Assembly: GCA_964385175.1 (NCBI GenBank)
Contig: CAYLNL010000016.1
Location: forward strand, 1-44,732
Source: CAYLNL01 sp964385175
Lineage (GTDB): Bacteria; Bacteroidota; Bacteroidia; Flavobacteriales; Flavobacteriaceae
DNA: 44,732 nucleotides
Reading direction: 5' to 3'
Part shown: piece after piece, positions 31,580 to 39,564 of the stretch
How the letters are laid out: each line of letters begins with the position of its first letter
How positions within the stretch are numbered: the stretch's first letter is position 1
The notes under the pieces: generated by a model
Told to the model about the DNA's origin: nothing
Seen by the model: only the letters and a program-made list of their open reading frames with translations
Database searches by the model: none
Program-made: the position numbers and the translations under genes

Positions 31580-32049
31580 AAAGAAAAATCGTAAAGAGAA
31601 CAGGTATTGGGTTATTGCTTTTGTTGCTTACCCTATTTGCAGGTGCTACCATAAAAAGAGTACGCCCGCTTGCCTGGGGGCATAAAGAAGTAAATACTCC
31701 CATGTTTGGAAATGAAGCAATAAATGGCTACGACCCGGTTGCTTATTTTACTCTAAACAAAGCCGTGATGGGCAACAAAGCATATACACTCACCTGGAAA
31801 GATGCCACATGGTATTTTTCATCGCAGGAAAATTTAGCTTTATTTAGAGCAAGCCCGCAAAAATATACGCCCCAATTTGGCGGCTATTGCGCTTTTGCAA
31901 TAGGTAAAGGTTTTACCGCAAATACCGACCCCGGAGCGTTTACAATAATTGAAGGGAAACTCTATTTGTGCGCCAACAAAAAAATTTTAGACAAGTGGGT
32001 GCAAGGCGGGGAAGAAAACAGAAAAAAGTCGGAAGAGAACTGGAAATAA
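31576..32049 (+). CDS. YHS-domain protein with N-terminal membrane anchor
   Basis: 157 residues. An N-terminal hydrophobic helix (TGIGLLLLLLTLFAGATI) anchors or exports it; the rest holds the YHS pattern INGYDPVAYFTLNKAVMG, YTLTWKDATWYFSSQENLAL, FGGYCAFAIGKG. YHS domains are linked to metal (often copper) handling, but the function here is not determined. The start overlaps the stop of the frameshifted YHS gene (ATGA). The C-terminus is lysine-rich. Confidence 0.88.
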   Translation: MKRKIVKRTGIGLLLLLLTLFAGATIKRVRPLAWGHKEVNTPMFGNEAINGYDPVAYFTLNKAVMGNKAYTLTWKDATWYFSSQENLALFRASPQKYTPQFGGYCAFAIGKGFTANTDPGAFTIIEGKLYLCANKKILDKWVQGGEENRKKSEENWK

Positions 32050-32089
32050 AAGCACAAAACACTAACAAGATAGTGGCAAAACACCGGCT

Positions 32090-32135
32090 GAGGCGCTTCT
32101 GCGAACCTTTTGTACAAGGTTTAACAGAACGCCTC
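32090..32135. repeat. GC-rich cruciform-like hairpin after the YHS gene
   Basis: GAGGCG-c-TTCTG (32090-32101) pairs with CAGAACGCCTC (32125-32135), enclosing a second hairpin AACCTT/AAGGTT (32104-32121). Directly after it lies CCCGCTCAGGCG and GCGTCTCGCCCGTACCC, related to the sequence after the PIN remnant. So this intergenic element belongs to the same loose repeat group. Confidence 0.55.
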
Positions 32136-32479
32136 CCGCTCAGGCGTCTCGCCCGTACCCCGGTTATACCCGAAGTTTACGCGTAAGCATCTCCAGCAAA
32201 ACAGAAAGCTCCAGGATATTTTTGCAGGGTTTTCTTTATTTTTTTGTAGTATTGCGAGATGGGCATGAAAAGGTTAGATAAACACAACCCCGGAAATGAG
32301 TTTATTGTATCCTATATATAGCCGGCTATGCACAATAAAAGAACAATATCAGTTGTTTTTTTCATAGGTGTGTTTACCTGGCTATTGCGGCAAAATTCTG
32401 CGGGCTTTCACCACAATAGCGAGCATCTCACAACCAAGCTAACAAATACCCACAGATATAAAATTGAAAGAATGGTAAA
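32136..32479. other. Spacer with a doubtful small frame
   Basis: A 56-codon frame (32328-32498) begins with a hydrophobic segment (ISVVFFIGVFTWLL) but ends inside the SRPBCC gene in another frame and shows no family features. Otherwise I see no gene in this spacer. Confidence 0.3.
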
Positions 32480-32941
32480 ATGGGAACAGAAATTATAACC
32501 ACAACACCCGACTGCGAAATAGTAAGCTCCAGGATTTTTAACTACCAAAGAGAACTTATTTACCGGGCCTGGTCTAACCCTAACCATTTGAAAAATTGGT
32601 GGGGACCAGCAGGATTTTCAAATACCTTTAATGAATTTGACTTTCGGGTAGGCGGAAAATGGAGTTTTATAATGCACGGACCCAAAAAAGGAAATTATTT
32701 CAATGAGTGCGAATTCATCAAGATAAACGGACCATCCCTTATTGCATGGAAACGCTATTCAAAACCCTTATTCCAGGTAGTTGCAACCTTTGAAGAAATA
32801 GCTGCCGGCAAAACAAAACTCGTTTTTAAGATGCTGTTTGACACCGCAGACGAATGCCGAAAAGTAAAGCTGTTTGCGGTTGACAAAAACGAAGAAAATT
32901 TTGATAGGTTAGAAACCGAATTAGCTAAAATGGCTATATGA
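32480..32941 (+). CDS. SRPBCC/AHSA1-domain protein
   Basis: A 153-residue START-like protein of the activator-of-Hsp90-ATPase-homologue type: SRIFNYQRELIYRAWSNPNH, LKNWWGPAGFSNTFNEFDFR, VGGKWSFIMHGP, then a hydrophobic pocket region and the closing amphipathic helix NFDRLETELAKMA. Such proteins bind hydrophobic ligands; many sit near ECF42/DGPF genes, as this one does. A function beyond ligand binding cannot be stated. Confidence 0.9.
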   Translation: MGTEIITTTPDCEIVSSRIFNYQRELIYRAWSNPNHLKNWWGPAGFSNTFNEFDFRVGGKWSFIMHGPKKGNYFNECEFIKINGPSLIAWKRYSKPLFQVVATFEEIAAGKTKLVFKMLFDTADECRKVKLFAVDKNEENFDRLETELAKMAI

Positions 32942-33072
32942 GTACGCTATTTCATAGAGTGTGCCAGCGACAAGCGGCTGCACGACATCGGTTTCACTCC
33001 CCTTACCCGGGCGAACTGCGGGAAGCCTTTTGCACTTTGGTTAATGAATTATAGTTACCACAAATTAAAAAT

Positions 33073-33429
33073 ATGCTCACAGATATACATCCAAAATTGC
33101 CAATGCGGGACAAAAACGCTACAAAAAACTTTTACCTGGCTAAGTTGGGATTTAAAGAGGTGGCAAATGCCGACTATGACGGGTACTTAATGGTAGAAAA
33201 AGACAGCCTACAAATTCACTTTTTTGAGTGTAAAGAACTTGAGCCCAATGAAAACTACGGGCAAGTTTATATCCGAACAAATGATATTGACAATTTGTAT
33301 CAATCATTATTAGACCATAAAGTGAATATACACCCTAACGGAACCTTACAAATAAAACCCTGGGGACAAAAAAAGTTTGCTTTGCTCGACCCTGATAATA
33401 ATTTGCTAACTTTCGGGCAAAGCATATAA
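33073..33429 (+). CDS. VOC-family (glyoxalase/bleomycin-resistance-like) protein
   Basis: A 118-residue vicinal-oxygen-chelate protein with the paired babbb layout: HPKLPMRDKNATKNFYLAKL, GFKEVANADYDGYLMVEK, LQIHFFE, then VYIRTNDIDNLYQSL and KFALLDPDNNLLTFGQ. Closest in look to bleomycin-binding resistance proteins (LPMRD..AT..FY..LGF), though sequence alone does not prove resistance. It is the last gene of the sigma-factor neighbourhood. Confidence 0.88.
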   Translation: MLTDIHPKLPMRDKNATKNFYLAKLGFKEVANADYDGYLMVEKDSLQIHFFECKELEPNENYGQVYIRTNDIDNLYQSLLDHKVNIHPNGTLQIKPWGQKKFALLDPDNNLLTFGQSI

Positions 33430-33477
33430 CCGACATCTTGACGATAAGTAACAAAACCCAATAACACAGTTTCAATA

Positions 33478-33499
33478 AACTATTATATATATAATAGTT
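33478..33499. terminator. 22-bp AT palindrome between the VOC gene and ald
   Basis: A perfect 22-base palindrome (AACTATTATAT and its complement). It can form a hairpin about 50 bases after the VOC stop. A similar 20-base palindrome lies at 37262-37281 upstream of capA. Terminator or attachment role uncertain. Confidence 0.35.
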
Positions 33500-33592
33500 A
33501 AAAGATACCCCTTCCTATCATTCTTTTTTCAATAAATTGTCTATTGGGGTTCTCAATAAAAATCACGTACTTTACATCATAAAATCTAAAAG

Positions 33593-34792
33593 ATGAGCAA
33601 ATCACCGTTTCCTTTTGTTAAAGAGCAACTCCTGCCGCAGGAAGAAATGTTAGAAATTCTCCAACAAAAAGGAGCGCTCTCTATTGGTATCCCCAGGGAA
33701 TTATCATACCAGGAAAAAAGAGTTTGTTTAACCCCCGAGGCGGTTAATGCGCTCACCGCCCATGGTCACAGGGTTATTGTGGAATCTAAGGCCGGCGAAG
33801 GAGCCCATTTTTCAGACAAAGAATATAGCGATGCAGGAGCGGAAATAACCCAGGATACAAAAAAGGTATTTTCCTGCCCTATGATTTTAAAAGTAGAGCC
33901 GCCCTCTTTGCAAGAATTAGAGTTTATAAACCCTCAAACCATTTTAATTTCGGCTCTCCAGATAAAAGTTCAAACTAAAAAGTATTTCGAAATATTGGCC
34001 CATAAACGCATTACGGCCATGGCTTTTGAGCATATTAAAGACGAAAGCGGCAATTACCCCGCCACCCGTTCACTAAGTGAAATTGCCGGAACCGCATCGG
34101 TGCTTATCGCTTCTGAACTGATGGGAAACTCGGTTACAGGAAACGGGCTTATGTTTGGCAATATAAGCGGGGTGCCCCCGGTAGAAGTAATTATCCTGGG
34201 CGCCGGCACGGTAGGAGAGTTTGCCGCTCGCTCTGCACTGGGGCTGGGCGCCAGCGTTAAGATATTTGATAACTCTATAACGCGGCTTAGAAAAATTCAG
34301 CACAATTTAGGACGCGCCTTATATACCTCTACCATTCAACCCAAACACCTCGCTACCTCACTTACAAGGTGCGATGTGCTCATAGGAGCTGTTAAAGGAG
34401 AAAACCGGGCGCCTATAATAGTTACAGAAACAATGGTAGAAAACATGAAACGGGGAGCGGTAATTATAGATGTAAGCATTGATATGGGGGGATGCGTGGA
34501 AACGAGCGAGCTTACCACTCACGACCATCCTACGTTTGAAAAACATGGAGTCATCCATTATGGAGTTCCTAATATTCCTTCCCGCTATGCGCGAACAGCT
34601 TCTGTTTCCATCAGTAATATCTTCACCCCCTATTTGCTCCATATTGGCGAGGGAGGCGGCCTGGAAAATGTGTTGCGATTTGACCGCGGGTTGAGAAATG
34701 GATTATATTTCTACCACGGCATCCTCACCAGCCGAACGGTAGCCGAATGGTTTGACCTTCCTTATAGAGACGTTAACCTTTTAATTTTTTAA
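33593..34792 (+). CDS. ald: Alanine dehydrogenase
   Basis: NAD-dependent interconversion of L-alanine with pyruvate and ammonia. The 399-residue protein has the N-terminal IGIPRELSYQEKRVCLTPEA, VESKAGEGAHFSDKEY, the middle TAMAFEHIKDESG and SEIAGTASVLIASELM, the Rossmann motif VIILGAGTVGEFAARSALGL, and VIIDVSIDMGGCVETSE, HYGVPNIPSRYARTAS. The roughly 25-residue N-terminal extension is usual in Bacteroidota. A DUF4258-like gene begins 2 bases after its stop. Confidence 0.93.
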   Translation: MSKSPFPFVKEQLLPQEEMLEILQQKGALSIGIPRELSYQEKRVCLTPEAVNALTAHGHRVIVESKAGEGAHFSDKEYSDAGAEITQDTKKVFSCPMILKVEPPSLQELEFINPQTILISALQIKVQTKKYFEILAHKRITAMAFEHIKDESGNYPATRSLSEIAGTASVLIASELMGNSVTGNGLMFGNISGVPPVEVIILGAGTVGEFAARSALGLGASVKIFDNSITRLRKIQHNLGRALYTSTIQPKHLATSLTRCDVLIGAVKGENRAPIIVTETMVENMKRGAVIIDVSIDMGGCVETSELTTHDHPTFEKHGVIHYGVPNIPSRYARTASVSISNIFTPYLLHIGEGGGLENVLRFDRGLRNGLYFYHGILTSRTVAEWFDLPYRDVNLLIF

Positions 34793-34794
34793 CG

Positions 34795-35166
34795 ATGTTG
34801 ATAAAACGACTGGGATACTATTTAATAGGATTTTCTATAGGACTGATTTTTCTCGCTTATTTTTTGAAGGAAAAAAAGACTGAGTTCTGCTATTCTGCCA
34901 ATTGCAGAGTACTTAAAAATATAACATCTAAAAAAATCAACTTCACCCCTTCGGCGTTTCAATCGTGTGGACTATATTCTATTGACACCGCCCAGGTTCG
35001 TGTTCTTATAAAGAAAGGAAAAGTAGTTTTCTCCGAAAGTTCCCCTCGTAATAAACCCTGCGCCCTGTATTCTATAGAAGGGATGGCGGGCGAAAGGCGA
35101 ATTGTGTTTTTTATTGAAAACTGTGAAGAGGCGGCACTTATAAAAACTTTAGACACACCTGAGTAG
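34795..35166 (+). CDS. Membrane-anchored DUF4258-like protein
   Basis: A 123-residue protein with one N-terminal membrane helix (LGYYLIGFSIGLIFLAYFL) and a soluble tail with CYSANCRVLKNI, FQSCGLYSIDTAQVRVLIKK, CALYSIEGMAGERRIVFFIE. From memory DUF4258 proteins of this look often follow ald in Bacteroidota. It lies 2 bases after ald and is surely co-transcribed. Function unknown. Confidence 0.7.
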   Translation: MLIKRLGYYLIGFSIGLIFLAYFLKEKKTEFCYSANCRVLKNITSKKINFTPSAFQSCGLYSIDTAQVRVLIKKGKVVFSESSPRNKPCALYSIEGMAGERRIVFFIENCEEAALIKTLDTPE

Positions 35167-35446
35167 TTTTTTAGAATGTAGTATAGTAGTTAAATAAATT
35201 TCTTAAATATGCTACTGGCAAGAATAAGCTATCCCTTATTAAAAAAAATAAACTATTTTCTCTTATTATAATAAATAAGCGAAATACTTTGCCCATTCAT
35301 TATAAAATTTATGGATTTACCGTACCATTGAGCCGGTAAAATAAAATAATTTGCAGGTGTATTATGGTTGTTTTGTTTTATAAACAACTCAGCAGAATAT
35401 ATGAGAACAAAATGGTAACTATCTATTCACCTCAAAATTAAAAATC
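35167..35446. other. AT-rich spacer without recognisable genes
   Basis: About 280 bases between the DUF4258-like gene and the degenerate ABC ATPase. No coding frame or strong hairpin is apparent, and no exact TAnnTTTG core was found. Confidence 0.35.
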
Positions 35447-36052
35447 ATGAAAAAGAAGCAAGAATTATTTTATTACCCTGCTGAAAACGGATTTTACTTA
35501 CCTGAATCTGTTACATCTATTACATTTTCGGGTGTACGTTTTTACAACCAGGAAAAAATGGTTACAGATGTTTCCCTTCGTTTAACACCGGGAAATATAT
35601 ATGGTATTACCGGGAATGAAACGGCGATAAAATCGTTAGTAGATTTGTTATGCGGCTTTAACAAACCGGTTGAGGGAACGATATCCATTAACGAACATTT
35701 AGATTTGAATGCTATACAAGATTGGTTTTCTCATGTTACCTTAATGAGAAATTTTCCCAAGGCATTTGACGATGAAAAAGAAGTGATTTTTAATGCAGAA
35801 GATTGTTTGGCAATGTCTCCGGTAATCATTATAGATGATGTGTTAAGTTCTATGAATATAGAGGAAGAAGAAAAATTTCTCCATGAAATGACTATGAAAA
35901 ATAAAAATAATATTATAATCCTTAACACCCAGCGCGCTTCTTCATTGAAATATTGCGATGAAATATTTTTGATGAAAAGCACTAAAATGGTTGAGATGAG
36001 TAAACCTGTTTATTTTATTAACTTTTTAGATACGCTTGCCGATTCTGTTTAA
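35447..36052 (+). CDS. Degenerate ABC-type ATPase domain protein
   Basis: A 201-residue single ABC nucleotide-binding domain with eroded motifs. The start SVTSITFSGVRFYNQEKMV and GTISINEHLDLNAI are ABC-like. Walker A is GITGNETAIKSL (Lys62 and Ser63 kept, two glycines lost). Walker B is VIIIDDVLSSM with Asp131 in place of the catalytic Glu. No LSGGQ signature is seen before it, and the H-loop histidine is replaced (LNTQRASSLKYCDEI). No permease gene is adjacent. It probably does not act as an ordinary transporter ATPase. The frame is clean and complete, so it may have a regulatory role, or be early decay. Confidence 0.65.
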   Translation: MKKKQELFYYPAENGFYLPESVTSITFSGVRFYNQEKMVTDVSLRLTPGNIYGITGNETAIKSLVDLLCGFNKPVEGTISINEHLDLNAIQDWFSHVTLMRNFPKAFDDEKEVIFNAEDCLAMSPVIIIDDVLSSMNIEEEEKFLHEMTMKNKNNIIILNTQRASSLKYCDEIFLMKSTKMVEMSKPVYFINFLDTLADSV

Positions 36053-36115
36053 AAGTATCCTTATCTCAGGGTAAGAAACATTCTTCTTTAAGTGAGTTAT
36101 TTTTGGTAAACGCAC

Positions 36116-37225
36116 TCAGGGTTTATACCGGAGTTCGTTTACTCCTTTATTGTATTTTTTGAATAACGCTCGTGTATCTTCTATGAACAGTTTCATTTGT
36201 TCTACAGAAGCTTCATTCATCTGCCCAAACCCATTTTCTTCATACACAGAACAGGGCAGTATTTCAAAAGATTCGCCTCGGGGGGTTAGCGGCTTGTGCA
36301 CCCAGGTAAGATAATAGCCGCTTTGAGAAATAGTGGTTTGGGTAGGGGTCTTGGTAATGTTGAGAGACAGGATAACCCCGCCATCTCGTTTCCGGGTTCG
36401 TTGGTTAGAAACAAAATTTCCCAGGGAATAGGCTATAAACTGCTCCTGCTGGTATGGAATGTTGGGGAAATATTCCATGGGCTGTAATACGTGGGGATGG
36501 GAGCCTATAATTATATCTACCCCTTTCTTAAAAAGAAAGCGGGTTATAGTTTCCTGCTCCGGGGAAGGTAGAGATTCATATTCTGTACCCCAGTGGAGCA
36601 TTACTATCAACTTATCTAATGGCTGCAAACGGCTTTTTTTAATATCGGCAGCCATAGCAATGGTATCTATAAGGTTAACTATAGCAGGAGGCGGAACTGG
36701 TAGCCCGTTGGTGCCGTATGTATAATTGAGCAACCCTATGCGTATGTGGTTTTTCTCTAACAGCAGCAGATTATTTCGCTCCCTCTCCGTGGCATCCCGA
36801 AAAGTGCCGGTATGTTTTATATTCAGGGAGTCTAAAACCTGTAGCGTTCTCATAATACCCCGCCGGCCTTTATCGCAAGAATGATTGTTAGCGGTTACCA
36901 GTACATCTATCCCGCTATTCCGGCAGGCAACTGCCAACGCATCGGGAGAAGAAAACTGGGGGTACCCGGTGTAGGGCGGTCCTGCAAGAGTTACCTCCAA
37001 ATTAGCTATGGCAAAATCGGCCTTCTGAAGCAACGGCGCCACAGGGGCAAACACATCATCATACTCATACAAGGCAAGGTCGGGATTATATGCAGCCGCT
37101 ATTTGGGGCTGATGCCCCATTACATCGCCCATAAAAAGAAGAGAAAGAGTATCTGTCTCGGCAGTAGATTGCGCCTGTAGATTGAATGATAGAAGGTATA
37201 AAAATAAAAGAATGGCTTTTTTCAT
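36116..37225 (-). CDS. CapA-family (poly-gamma-glutamate synthesis type) metallophosphatase
   Basis: A 369-residue exported protein with a signal peptide (MKKAILLFLYLLSFNLQAQS). Family blocks: LLFMGDVMGH, ADFAIANLEVTLAGPPYTGY, VLVTANNHSCDKGRRGI, LIVMLHWGTEYESLPSPEQE and IIGSHPHVLQPMEY. These supply the metal ligands of the calcineurin-like fold. Many such proteins occur without capsule genes, and no pgs/cap genes are nearby, so a capsule role is not claimed. It converges with the ABC-like gene. Confidence 0.9.
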   Translation of the reverse strand: MKKAILLFLYLLSFNLQAQSTAETDTLSLLFMGDVMGHQPQIAAAYNPDLALYEYDDVFAPVAPLLQKADFAIANLEVTLAGPPYTGYPQFSSPDALAVACRNSGIDVLVTANNHSCDKGRRGIMRTLQVLDSLNIKHTGTFRDATERERNNLLLLEKNHIRIGLLNYTYGTNGLPVPPPAIVNLIDTIAMAADIKKSRLQPLDKLIVMLHWGTEYESLPSPEQETITRFLFKKGVDIIIGSHPHVLQPMEYFPNIPYQQEQFIAYSLGNFVSNQRTRKRDGGVILSLNITKTPTQTTISQSGYYLTWVHKPLTPRGESFEILPCSVYEENGFGQMNEASVEQMKLFIEDTRALFKKYNKGVNELRYKP

Positions 37226-37396
37226 AGGTATTCTTTTTGAATAACAGTTGCCTCATTAAATTCTTATTATATATAATAAGATGGTAAATTTACAGGTTTT
37301 TCTTCTATGTCGCACTGCCATTATAGAAGCCAAGGATTTTGAGATGAGTTTGTAAGAAGAATCATATTGGGCTACTCATATATCTAACCTCTATGG
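37226..37396. other. Spacer between capA and the Rhs array
   Basis: Contains a 20-base AT palindrome (37262-37281) just upstream of capA on its side, and no gene I can support. The Rhs-derived DNA begins at the junction repeat at 37397. Confidence 0.4.
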
Positions 37397-37457
37397 GTTT
37401 ATAAATTTCGAAGAACTTTTATCGCATAAGCGCCAATTTGACCCATTACCCATTACC
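37397..37457 (-). repeat. Rhs-cassette junction repeat J1 (array end)
   Basis: Read leftward: GGTAATGGGTAATGGGTC, then AAATTGGCGCTTATGCG, ATAAAAGTTCTTCGAAATTT, ATAAAC. It starts right at the stop codon of the adjacent immunity gene. Other copies: 40558-40610, 43191-43236, 43362-43423. Beyond J1 no Rhs core follows, so this marks the array's end. Confidence 0.8.
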
Positions 37458-37870
37458 TAATTTTTTAGATTTTCGGAATAAAATAAATCCGATGAATCAT
37501 TGATTATATAGCTGTTATTATCATATGACCTAATAACCCAATTCCTATCAATCAAATCATTATCTTCAGTAACTGACTTAATTGTAAATCCTTGTTCTAA
37601 ATTAATTTTTAATATTTTTTGTTTATCGAGATTAATTTTTTCAATACATAAACCAAAAATATCAAATATATTAGATTTTATATCATCAAGGGCTTTGTTA
37701 TCTTTTAACAATATAATCCCCGCTACAAACTCTATGATTAACTCATTATTTAAAGAATAAAGAATCGACTCTGGTGATAAAGAAAATTTCAAAGTGAAAA
37801 ACCCTGAGTATTCAATAGAATATATATTTGCCTTACATAATATCTTATTTATATCTTTCATAACTATCAA
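37457..37870 (-). CDS. Probable immunity protein of the last Rhs module
   Basis: A 137-residue acidic protein that I do not recognise. Position is the argument: its ATG overlaps the stop of the Rhs C-terminal toxin by 4 bases, as polymorphic-toxin immunity genes do, and it ends exactly at junction repeat J1. An in-frame Met at residue 4 is an alternative start. It is expected to bind and block the neighbouring toxin. Confidence 0.6.
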   Translation of the reverse strand: MIVMKDINKILCKANIYSIEYSGFFTLKFSLSPESILYSLNNELIIEFVAGIILLKDNKALDDIKSNIFDIFGLCIEKINLDKQKILKINLEQGFTIKSVTEDNDLIDRNWVIRSYDNNSYIINDSSDLFYSENLKN

Positions 37871-39031
37871 TGTTGTCTAATATGATTATCTTTTTTGTTA
37901 GTAGTAGCTCTACCACTTGGTGTTTTAGGGCTATTAGTTCCTGGATGAGTAATTACCGCTCTTTTATCATGTTTTGAAGATCCCTCCATTGTTCTTACAT
38001 CAACTTTCCCGTTTTTTGTAGGTACAGTATGTATTACTCCTTTTTCTGATGTTTGTGTAGTTTTTGTTTTTGGGAAACCAGCATTATCAAACCCCTCTCT
38101 CATTACACTTTGATTTTTTGGAACTGCTATGCCATCTGGCGTAACCACAAAATCAACTTTATTAGCGGCTTTCGCCACATCACTCGCTACGTCAGCAACT
38201 TTATCAGCAGTTTTTAACACTGCACTGGTTTCACCGGCTGGTGAAGGGTTTAACAATGCCAAACCGATAGTTCCTAAAGCGTATCCTTGTCCTTCTGGGG
38301 TCTTGAGTGATTCTATAGCAGTATTTACTACGGCTTTTACAGTTCCTCCAAAATCAGTGGAAAGTTGGTTAGCTGCCGGAGCAAAGTCAAAGGCTGCATT
38401 GGCAACACCAGAGGCCCCTATGTATGTATTGAGTGGACTGGGCAAGACCTACTGCTTCGTCTTTAACGGCTTGCAAAAGGCCTTTGGTGAACTGGGCGGC
38501 AACTACTGGGTCTTGCCAGCCGAAGATTTCGGCTCCCTCCAACTCAATTCCCAGTCCCAGTTTGTTTTCCTGGAAGGCAAAAGTTGAGTTGTACGGATAG
38601 TCTGCTGCCAGGGGGTCTATTTGCCAGAAGCGCCCTGTGGAAGGATCACTCATGCGGTATTTCCACTCATGGGTATTGAGTCCAAAATCTTCCGTAAATT
38701 CCTATTGCTGGAAGGTTTTTAGGTTGTTTTTTGTCCCGATAAGCGTGCTGTTGTACCCCCGGTGTTCCATCCCAAAGGGATAGTAGTTTTGCTCTCTGCG
38801 TATCTCAGATGGGCTGGCAACTCCATTGTTGTTGTCATCTGCATAGGTTACTCTGGTGTTTCCCCAAATATCTTTATACTGATAGACATACTTGTAATTC
38901 CCCGCCCCATCGGGTTCTACATAATCATTCAACTTGTTTTGTTTTTGGCTGACATAATATTTCTCCAAGTCTATACGGTAGTCAGTAGTTTGGTAAAATA
39001 AAAACAGTAAGCAAAATAGTAGGTTAGGCAT
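37867..39031 (-). pseudogene. Rhs core fragment with toxin C-terminus, broken by a stop and a frameshift
   Basis: Three frames form one Rhs tip. 39031-38702 carries the core (YKYVYQYKDIWGNTRVTYAD, then EQNYYPFGMEHRGYN) and ends in a TAG at KTFQQ*EFTEDFG, where the sister copy has KTFQGQEFTDAFG. The next part (RMSDPSTGRFWQIDPLAADY) shifts frame near 38437 (VGLAQS to SPLNTYIGASG). The last part (to 37867) is the C-terminal toxin region: VDFVVTPDGIAVPKNQSVMR, EGFDNAGFPKTKTTQTSEKG, VIHTVPTKNGKVDVRTMEGS, THPGTNSPKTPSGRATTNKK. I know this type only as an unnamed Rhs/polymorphic-toxin tail. The toxin and immunity frames are intact. Confidence 0.75.
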
Positions 39032-39563
39032 TGGATAAAACTTTTTGAGCTATTTCATTTGATTTTAAAGTATGCTTATACAAAAGTTTATCATAGTCTT
39101 CTTCTTTCCATTCTTGTAAACCAAAATATGCCTTTAACGCATTTTCGTAGCGTATTGGTGCATAATTCGTAAGGTAATTTAGTTTATTAAATGTTTCTTC
39201 ATCTATTTCGCATACACGCTCACTTTTATAATTTGTAAGATAAATATCTCCTGGGGGCGTGCCCAAACGATGATAAGGCATGACAATAGCTGAAATATTG
39301 GACGTATAATTACCTATAACTTCCCAGTCTTTATGATAAAGTTTTGCATCTGTTGAATAACCTAAAAATAAAATTTTTGATGTAACAATTTCCTCCATAT
39401 TGTATTCTTTAGTATATGAAAATGCAATTTTTGCATCAAATACAACCATTATAAATACATCTTTTGTTCTTGGAAAGCAAATAATCTGACCAAAACCAAC
39501 TTCATTTTCAGCTAATGGAATGGTAAATATATCACCCACATTTAGTTTAAATCTTTTTGCCAT
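39024..39563 (-). CDS. Imm26-like immunity protein
   Basis: A 179-residue protein starting FKLNVGDIFTIPLAENEVGF, GQIICFPR, the opening I associate with immunity protein 26 (GDIF.IPL..g.yG.GQ). It follows the GIY-YIG-type Rhs tail by 1 base and should neutralise it. Its 3' end overlaps the start of the broken Rhs fragment. No junction repeat is found at this end, unlike the other immunity genes. Confidence 0.7.
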   Translation of the reverse strand: MAKRFKLNVGDIFTIPLAENEVGFGQIICFPRTKDVFIMVVFDAKIAFSYTKEYNMEEIVTSKILFLGYSTDAKLYHKDWEVIGNYTSNISAIVMPYHRLGTPPGDIYLTNYKSERVCEIDEETFNKLNYLTNYAPIRYENALKAYFGLQEWKEEDYDKLLYKHTLKSNEIAQKVLSNA

Positions 39564-39564
39564 T

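Noticed and set aside
32328..32498. 56-codon frame with a hydrophobic N-terminus
   Set aside because: It ends inside the SRPBCC gene, has no family features and lies in a repeat-containing spacer.
36116..37225. Capsule biosynthesis role for the CapA-family protein
   Set aside because: No pgsB/C-type or capsule genes nearby; the family name alone does not support it.
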